A DNA stretch of 10,696 nt from Pseudomonadota bacterium (GTDB taxonomy: Bacteria > Pseudomonadota > Alphaproteobacteria > Rhizobiales > Rhizobiaceae): the NCBI GenBank assembly GCA_023435335.1, contig JAEYRU010000309.1:1-10696 (forward strand), written 5' to 3'. Made by a program: the position numbers and the translations under genes. The notes beneath the pieces were generated by a model, which ran no database searches, was not told the origin of the DNA, and was given only the letters and a program-made list of their open reading frames with translations. Shown piece by piece: positions 5,842 to 10,696 of the stretch. Every line of letters starts with the position of its first letter. Position 1 is the first letter of the stretch.

Positions 5842-6862
5842 GGCCGAGGTTGCGGCATTCGCGCTGCGCGGCCGCGACATAGCGCCGGGCCAGCGGTTTC
5901 CATTTGTCGGGATCCCTGACCGGCGGCTCCAGCAGGTGCACGATGCACAGCCTCGCCCTCAGCAAGGCCCGGAACGCCCAGTAGAATGACTGCAACCGCG
6001 GGTCGGGCTGCGATCCGAGGCGCCTCGAAACGCGTTCGAGAAGGAGCGGCCGTATCCAGCCGGCCCCCAGCATGTCGCATTCCAGCCCCAGGTAGTTCAG
6101 CTCGTCATAGGGATCGATGATGCGCATCGACCGGTTGAATTCGAGGCAGTCGATGATCTGAAGCGGCTCGCTAAGGCATACATGCTCCGGCCGCAGATCT
6201 CCGTGCCCCTCCACGATCAGACCGCGCCCGACACGCTGCTGGATCGACGGGGTCAGTTCCGCCAGGGCGGCATCGACGACATCCAGCGGTTCCGCCGCCA
6301 GGTCCGCCAGGTCGAAATCCGGGCGCATCAGAATGGCCCGGTTGATCGCCTGCTCCTCGCCGAGGTGGCGAAGATAGAGTTCGCCATCGGCCGTCTCGGG
6401 CGGACACGCCGCGTAGAACTCGGCAAGCCGGTCGCCGAGAGCGATGACGTCGTCGCGCCTCAGGCGGCCATCGGCGATGCGGGTATCGAGCATGTCCTCG
6501 TCGGGCAGCCGCCTCATCTCCACCAGCCAGTCGACGACGCGGCCGCGACGGGGATCGTTGCCGAGGCTCAGGGCGCCGTACCGGTCGCAACGCAGCGGGA
6601 CGATTCCGAGATAGGTTTGCGTAGCAAGCCGCCGGTTCAGCCGCAGTTCCTCGCCGCAGAAGAAGCGCCGCCGGGCGAGCGTGCTGAAATCGAGGAACGG
6701 ATATTTGACCGGCTTCTTGAGCTTGTAGGCACGCCGGTCGGTCATGAACACCCACGACATATGGGTCTCGCGCGCCTCCACGCGCGTCGTCGCATACTCA
6801 TAGGCGCGAGCGTCGCTGAGGAATTCTACTTTCTGTCCCAGATCCATTTCGGGCGGCGGCAC
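5786..6862 (-). CDS. Aminoglycoside-phosphotransferase-like (COG2187-type) kinase-fold protein
   Basis: The 358-residue product has the protein-kinase-like fold of aminoglycoside phosphotransferases. AYKLKKPVKYPFLDFS (45-60) provides the ATP-binding lysine region, HGDLRPEH (220-227) is the Brenner-type catalytic loop with Asp222, and IIDCLEFN (236-243) holds the metal-binding aspartate. This pattern is that of COG2187 proteins, which in many bacteria are fused to a C-terminal P-loop kinase domain; that domain is absent here. The substrate is unknown, and antibiotic resistance should not be assumed. The start is GTG 6862 because GGAGGG lies three bases upstream; ATG 6847 would sit too far from it. 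The last residues form a Pro/Ala-rich tail encoded inside the 3' end of the opposing PRPP-synthase-like gene. It follows groEL on the same strand after 135 bases and may share its low-oxygen promoter. Confidence 0.85.
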   Translation of the reverse strand: MPPPEMDLGQKVEFLSDARAYEYATTRVEARETHMSWVFMTDRRAYKLKKPVKYPFLDFSTLARRRFFCGEELRLNRRLATQTYLGIVPLRCDRYGALSLGNDPRRGRVVDWLVEMRRLPDEDMLDTRIADGRLRRDDVIALGDRLAEFYAACPPETADGELYLRHLGEEQAINRAILMRPDFDLADLAAEPLDVVDAALAELTPSIQQRVGRGLIVEGHGDLRPEHVCLSEPLQIIDCLEFNRSMRIIDPYDELNYLGLECDMLGAGWIRPLLLERVSRRLGSQPDPRLQSFYWAFRALLRARLCIVHLLEPPVRDPDKWKPLARRYVAAAQRECRNLGLSPPSPAGPQAAAAPRDA

Positions 6863-6865
6863 TTA

Positions 6866-6871
6866 CCCTCC
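6866..6871 (-). promoter_or_regulatory. Ribosome binding site that decides a GTG start
   Basis: On the minus strand GGAGGG is followed by TAA and then GTG. This is the only strong Shine-Dalgarno element near the 5' end of the phosphotransferase-like gene and selects GTG 6862 over ATG 6847. Confidence 0.7.
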
Positions 6872-6997
6872 GGCGCGCTGGCATTCTAGTTCGACAGGAG
6901 CCGGTTTAGCCTATGACCGGCCAGCAGGGAACGCGTCGCGCCGCCCAGCACCCTTTCTCGCAGACGGCTGCGACCGAAGCCGCCCGATAGCCGACGC

Positions 6998-8617
6998 CTA
7001 CATGGAGAGATCCGGTTCGGCGGCGCGTTCCTTGGGCTCGGGGATCTCGGTCATGGTCGCCTCGGTGAGCAACAGCACGCTCGCCACCGAGACGGCATTC
7101 TCCAGGGCGACCCTGACGACCTTCGTGGGATCGATGATGCCTTCCTTGACCAGATCGACATATTGCTTGCGGCTCGCGTCGAAGCCCATGCTTCCTTCGC
7201 CTTCGAGCATCCTGGCGACGACGACGCCGCCATCGACGGCTGAATTGTCGGCTATCTGACGCGCCGGCGCCTCGAGCGCCCGCTTGAGAATCTGCACGCC
7301 AGTGCGTTCATCGCCCTCGCAGGCCGTTTCCTCCTCACCGACTGCGGCCACGCATCTGAGCAGCGCCAGCCCGCCACCGGGAACGATGCCTTCCGCGACG
7401 GCGGCCTTGGTCGCGCTGATCGCGTCGTCAAGCGCGTCCTTGCGCGACTTCATCTCCGCCTCCGTGGGCGCGCCGACCTTGATGACCGCGACACCGCCGG
7501 AAAGCTTCGCCAGCCGCTCCTGCAGCTTCTCCTTGTCGTAGCCGCTTTCGGTCGTCGATATTTCGCGCCGGATCTGCTCGACACGTCCCTTGATGGCCTT
7601 GTCATCGCCTGCCCCGCCGATCACGGTGGTGGAGTCCTTGTCGATCACGACCCGCGCGGCGCGGCCCAGCTGTTCCATCGTGACGCCCTCGAGCTTCATG
7701 CCCAGGTCTTCAGAGATCAACTGCGCCCCGGTGAGGATCGCGATGTCCTGGAGCATGGCCTTACGCCGGTCGCCGAAGCCGGGCGCCTTGACCGCGCAGT
7801 TCTTGAAGGTGCCGCGTATCTGGTTGACGATGAGGGTTGCGAGGGCCTCTCCCTCGATGTCCTCGGCGATCACCAGCAGCGGCGAGCCCGACTTCGCTAC
7901 TGCTTCGAGCAGGCCGATCATGTCGTTGAGGATGCTGATCTTCCTGTCGACCAGAAGAATGACGGGGCTTTCGAGAACCGCCTCCATCTTCTCCGCATCG
8001 GTGACGAAATAGGGAGAGATGAAACCGCGATCGAACTGCATCCCCTCGACGATCTCCAGAGCGGTCTCCGTGGTCTTGGCCTCCTCGACCGTGATCACGC
8101 CTTCATTGCCGACCTTCTCCATGGCTGCGCCGACAAGTTCACCTATCGTGGCGTCGTTGTGCGCCGAAATTGTCGCCACCTGCTCCTTCTCGCGACGCGC
8201 CTTCACGGGCCGTGATATCGCCTTGAGCGCTTCAACCGCGCGCCGGGTGGCGCGATCGAGCCCGCGCTTGATGTCGATCGCGCTCGCCCCGGCCACCACG
8301 TTGCGGACGCCGTCGGCGAAGATCGCATGTGCCAGTACCGTGGCGGTGCTCGTCCCGTCGCCGACCATGTCTCCGGTCTTCTCTGCCGCCTGCCGCAGCA
8401 TGCGGGCGCCGAGGTTTTCCTCCGGATCCTTGAGGTCGAATTCCTTGGCGATGGTCACGCCGTCGTTGCAGACGATCGGCGCGCCCCACTTGCGCTCGAT
8501 GAGAACGGACTTGGAGCGCGGCCCAAGGGTCACGCGTACCGCGTCGGCCAGCTGTGTCGCGCCCCGCAGGATCTTTTCGCGGGCGGCGGAGCGGAAGAGA
8601 ACCTGCTTGTGTGCCAT
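6998..8617 (-). CDS. groEL: Orphan GroEL-type chaperonin, divergent paralogue
   Basis: The 539-residue product is a full-length group I chaperonin subunit, which forms a cytoplasmic double ring that folds proteins with ATP and GroES. Residue numbering matches E. coli GroEL at the start: LGP at 31-33, the ATPase aspartate Asp52 in NDGVTIAKE, and GDGTSTATVLA from 86 with Asp87. The DDAISATKAAVAEG segment before GIVPGGG supplies the third ATPase aspartate. Departures from the standard form include LGPRSKSV for LGPKGRNV, Ser90 for Thr, and a C-terminus ending in a charged EPKERAAEPDLSM instead of the GGM repeats that line the cavity floor. No groES is adjacent. The start ATG 8617 gives the family N-terminus MAHKQVLF; an upstream in-frame start at 8647 would lengthen it by ten. 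No CIRCE element is visible; a FixK-type box lies 53 bases upstream. It is likely an accessory copy beside a housekeeping groESL elsewhere. Confidence 0.95.
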   Translation of the reverse strand: MAHKQVLFRSAAREKILRGATQLADAVRVTLGPRSKSVLIERKWGAPIVCNDGVTIAKEFDLKDPEENLGARMLRQAAEKTGDMVGDGTSTATVLAHAIFADGVRNVVAGASAIDIKRGLDRATRRAVEALKAISRPVKARREKEQVATISAHNDATIGELVGAAMEKVGNEGVITVEEAKTTETALEIVEGMQFDRGFISPYFVTDAEKMEAVLESPVILLVDRKISILNDMIGLLEAVAKSGSPLLVIAEDIEGEALATLIVNQIRGTFKNCAVKAPGFGDRRKAMLQDIAILTGAQLISEDLGMKLEGVTMEQLGRAARVVIDKDSTTVIGGAGDDKAIKGRVEQIRREISTTESGYDKEKLQERLAKLSGGVAVIKVGAPTEAEMKSRKDALDDAISATKAAVAEGIVPGGGLALLRCVAAVGEEETACEGDERTGVQILKRALEAPARQIADNSAVDGGVVVARMLEGEGSMGFDASRKQYVDLVKEGIIDPTKVVRVALENAVSVASVLLLTEATMTEIPEPKERAAEPDLSM

Positions 8618-8670
8618 GGTCGATGTCCGCAGTGGTTTGGCAAACAATGCCGTAGGGAAGTCGCCTGACC

Positions 8671-8684
8671 TTGATCGGCGTCAA
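8671..8684 (-). promoter_or_regulatory. FNR/FixK-type box upstream of groEL
   Basis: The palindrome reads TTGAT-CGGC-GTCAA on the plus strand and TTGAC-GCCG-ATCAA on the minus strand, an exact fit to TTGAY-N4-RTCAA. It is centred about 60 bases upstream of the groEL ATG. A weak -10-like CATTGT lies about 21 bases after it on the minus strand. No gene starts close enough on the plus strand (DUF3422 begins 417 bases away), so groEL is the likely target. Confidence 0.7.
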
Positions 8685-9101
8685 ATGGTCGAGAATCCAC
8701 TCGGCCAATTGGTCTTGCTCTCAACGCGCCAGCCTCGGAAGCTGTTGCAGTGTATTGCCCGAGAACACGTGCAGAGATGCCTCCGATCGGGTCCGGCGGG
8801 TGGCCGGTTTCGGGAACGCGAAAGGCGTCATTAATCACGACAATGGAGGCGCGAAGCCGCTGTCGTGCCTCTTGCCACGGATGGTCCGCTCCTGGCCGGA
8901 AGCCGGCATTCGCCGATATATTCGATTGAGCATCCTCGATCTTGGATGGCAGATGCCTGTTTCTTCCACAACCACTTCTATCGCGACGTCACCTCTCGAA
9001 CCTGCCTGATGCTCATCGTCGCACCCTTCGCCTGAGCCTCCCTCGACCCGGCGCTTGCCGGTAACCTGAGAATTCGGTTGTCGCTTGGACAGGAGGCCGC
9101 G
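8685..9101. other. Gene-free stretch between groEL and DUF3422 gene
   Basis: Beyond the FixK-type box I find no supported gene. Reading frames on both strands lack ribosome sites and recognisable protein sequence. A near-palindrome GGCCAATTGGTC lies at 8703-8714, upstream of the box relative to groEL. The promoter of the DUF3422 gene must lie at the right end, but no convincing -35/-10 pair is visible. Confidence 0.5.
9091..9096 (+). promoter_or_regulatory. Ribosome binding site of the DUF3422 gene
   Basis: AGGAGG stands five bases before ATG 9102 and rules out the in-frame TTG at 9078, which would lie upstream of it. Confidence 0.85.
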
Positions 9102-10436
9102 ATGGGCATCAAGTCGGGGGCGCCTTTCAATGCGGCGTCGAGTGAACTGGCTGTTTCGCGTGTCGCAGGTTTTCCGGCCCACCGGGATCGCGCGGCGGCG
9201 ATCGGCGAGGTGCACTCGCGACCACATCCGCAACTCCCCGGGTCGCGGACCGTCGTTCAGCTTGCCTTCGTGACCGAAGGCGGCGCCCTCGTCGACGCCT
9301 CCGTCATCGCAGAACTCTGCAGGAAACGGGGTGCGGCGCCGCCAGGTCAGGGCGCCCGCTATCACATCATCCCCTGGACTGAGGGTTCGCTCCGCTGGGA
9401 ACGCCACAGCGAGTTTTCCACCTACGTCTGGGACGCCCCGTACGTCCAGGTCGAGGACTGGCGCAAACGATCGCCCTTCGATGCCGGCTTCAATCCACCG
9501 GGCGCGGCTATGTGCGGCGTCCGGCTGGAGATACACGATTGGGCGGAGGACGGGACCGCCCCAGGATTTGCGGCGGATCCGGAGAGCCTGTGCCACTCGC
9601 TCGTGGAAGACGGCAAGGCGTCCATCATGACGGACTTTCGCCAGGATCCCGACGGGCTGACCCGTGTCTACATTCTCGACAGGGGTCTGACGGACAACCG
9701 GCGCGGCGCGCTGGCGCAACGCCTGATCGAGATCGAGACGTACCGGGTCTTCTGCATGCTTGGACTTTCTCTCGCCCAGTCGCTCTCGGCAAGGCTGAAG
9801 CGCATGGAGGACGAGCTCGCCGATCTCACCGATGCAATCCGCGAATCCGGTCGCAAGAACAGCGAGGCGCTGCTTGCGCAGCTTACCGATCTCGCTGCCG
9901 AACTCGAAGCACAGGCCGCGTCCAGCCTTTTCCGCTTCGGGGCGAGCCGCGCCTATCACGAGATCGTGCTCGAACGGCTCGAGGCCCTGAAGGAGGTTCC
10001 TTGCGTCGGCGCGGAAAGCTGGTCGCAGTTCCTGACCAGACGCATCGCCCCGGCGATGCGGACGGTCCGATCGGTCGAAGAACGCCAGGCCAATCTGTCC
10101 CGCAAGCTCTCAAGGACAACGCAGCTATTGCGGACCTGGGTCGACGTCGAGGTCGAGAAGCAGAACCGGAACCTGCTGGCTTCGATGAACGACCGAGCTC
10201 GCTTGCAACTACGCCTGCAGCAGACGGTCGAGGGGCTTTCTGTCGCGGCGATCTCCTACTACGTCGTCGGACTTGCATCCTATATGCTTGGCGGCCTGCC
10301 CACGGGGTCTGGCATGCCTGCGCCGAAACAGATTCTTGCGCTCTCGGTGCCCCTCGTTGTCGTTATGATCTGGCTGATCGTGCGGCGCATTCGGCGCAGT
10401 CACGGCGGCGAAGCCGGATCAAGCCCGGGCAGTTGA
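9102..10436 (+). CDS. DUF3422 family membrane-anchored protein
   Basis: The 444-residue product matches the DUF3422 layout: an N-terminal globular region with DRAAAIGEVHSRPHPQL (29-45), a long helical and probably coiled-coil middle (about 206-275, including LKRMEDELADLTDAI), a conserved segment LSRTTQLLRTWVDVEVEKQN, then RARLQLRLQQTVEGLSVAAI leading into two membrane segments (about 380-400 and 411-428) and a short basic tail RRIRRSHGGE. The bulk is likely cytoplasmic, with the C-terminus anchored in the inner membrane. The helix-rich body followed by two C-terminal membrane helices resembles CorA-type transporters in outline, but no GMN motif is present and the function is unknown. The strong ribosome site fixes the start. 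It converges on hemA with 24 bases between stops; DUF3422 next to hemA is, as I recall, a recurring rhizobial arrangement, so this gene probably marks the return to core chromosome. Confidence 0.9.
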   Translation: MGIKSGAPFNAASSELAVSRVAGFPAHRDRAAAIGEVHSRPHPQLPGSRTVVQLAFVTEGGALVDASVIAELCRKRGAAPPGQGARYHIIPWTEGSLRWERHSEFSTYVWDAPYVQVEDWRKRSPFDAGFNPPGAAMCGVRLEIHDWAEDGTAPGFAADPESLCHSLVEDGKASIMTDFRQDPDGLTRVYILDRGLTDNRRGALAQRLIEIETYRVFCMLGLSLAQSLSARLKRMEDELADLTDAIRESGRKNSEALLAQLTDLAAELEAQAASSLFRFGASRAYHEIVLERLEALKEVPCVGAESWSQFLTRRIAPAMRTVRSVEERQANLSRKLSRTTQLLRTWVDVEVEKQNRNLLASMNDRARLQLRLQQTVEGLSVAAISYYVVGLASYMLGGLPTGSGMPAPKQILALSVPLVVVMIWLIVRRIRRSHGGEAGSSPGS

Positions 10437-10460
10437 GTGTGACCGGCCCCGCTCGGCTCG

Positions 10461-10696
10461 CTAGGCGACGGCCCTTGCGAGCGCGCACTGCGACCACAGC
10501 GTGGAGAGCGCGGAGACGAGCCTGTCGATGTCGGCGTCGGTGTGCAGCGGGGTCGGTGTGATGCGCAGCCGCTCGGTCTTGCGCGGCACCGTGGGGTAGT
10601 TGATCGGCTGCACGTAGATGCCGTGCTCGTCGAGCAGGATGTCGCTGATCCACTTGCACTTGGCCGCGTCGCCCACCATCACCGGCACGATGTGGC
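10461..10696 (-). CDS. hemA: 5-aminolevulinate synthase HemA, C-terminal part (gene runs off the window)
   Basis: Only the last 77 codons are present; the gene continues beyond 10696. The segment VPVMVGDAAKCKWISDILL and the hallmark YVQPINYPTVPRKTERLRIT, followed by PTPLHTDADIDRLVSAL, are typical of the C-terminal domain of the PLP-dependent enzyme that condenses succinyl-CoA and glycine into 5-aminolevulinate, the first step of haem synthesis in alphaproteobacteria. The catalytic lysine lies in the missing part. Its promoter is not in view. In rhizobia and relatives haem genes are often tied to oxygen regulators, which would suit the neighbouring FixK-type boxes, but nothing here shows that directly. 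Confidence 0.95.
   Translation of the reverse strand, partial: HIVPVMVGDAAKCKWISDILLDEHGIYVQPINYPTVPRKTERLRITPTPLHTDADIDRLVSALSTLWSQCALARAVA

Noticed and set aside
8618..8700. CIRCE/HrcA element expected at a groE promoter
   Set aside because: No TTAGCACTC-N9-GAGTGCTAA or close variant is present; the only palindrome matching a known operator is the FixK-type box.
8835..9959. 374-codon minus-strand ORF opposite the DUF3422 gene
   Set aside because: No ribosome site or known domain; the opposite strand has a strong Shine-Dalgarno and full DUF3422 pattern.
1..10696. CRISPR array, insertion sequence or phage genes
   Set aside because: No regularly spaced identical repeats, transposase, integrase or phage protein motifs were found in any frame.

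Overview
The window looks like chromosomal DNA from a GC-rich alphaproteobacterium, probably order Hyphomicrobiales (Mesorhizobium/Phyllobacteriaceae-like). The reasons are an intact SciP (DUF1153) CtrA-inhibitor gene, the 3' end of a Shemin-pathway 5-aminolevulinate synthase (hemA), a DUF3422 gene next to it, and a tRNA-Met(CAT) of the form seen in rhizobia. The genus is an inference from remembered family resemblance, not from a search.

Left part (1-4216): a small proline-rich ORF of unknown function runs to 398. It is followed by a gene-free stretch (399-665) packed with short hairpins and degenerate direct repeats. Then comes sciP on the minus strand, divergent from mnmA (tRNA-U34 2-thiouridylase). 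The shared 300-bp control region carries a near-consensus CtrA box placed over a candidate sciP -35 region and a separate candidate mnmA promoter. Convergent to mnmA are a membrane-anchored protein of unknown function and a Gfo/Idh/MocA oxidoreductase, both on the minus strand.

Middle (4217-4499): a tRNA-Met(CAT) gene with encoded CCA, preceded by a promoter with a perfect TTGACA -35 box and a short hairpin touching its mature 5' end.

Right part (4500-9101): an accessory-looking block. A divergent PRPP-synthase-like gene (plus strand) converges on, and overlaps by 56 bp, an aminoglycoside-phosphotransferase-like gene, which lies downstream of an orphan, divergent GroEL (both minus strand). 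The striking feature is that both transcription units start behind a perfect FNR/FixK-type palindrome (TTGAY-N4-RTCAA): TTGAC-GTGC-ATCAA at 4797-4810 before the PRPP-synthase-like gene, and TTGAT-CGGC-GTCAA at 8671-8684 before groEL. This suggests a small module induced at low oxygen, combining nucleotide-precursor chemistry, an unknown kinase and a specialised chaperonin with no groES and no GGM tail. The module idea is an inference; the boxes and gene identities are read from the sequence.

The end (9102-10696) holds a DUF3422 protein with two C-terminal membrane segments, convergent with hemA, whose 3' end runs off the window.
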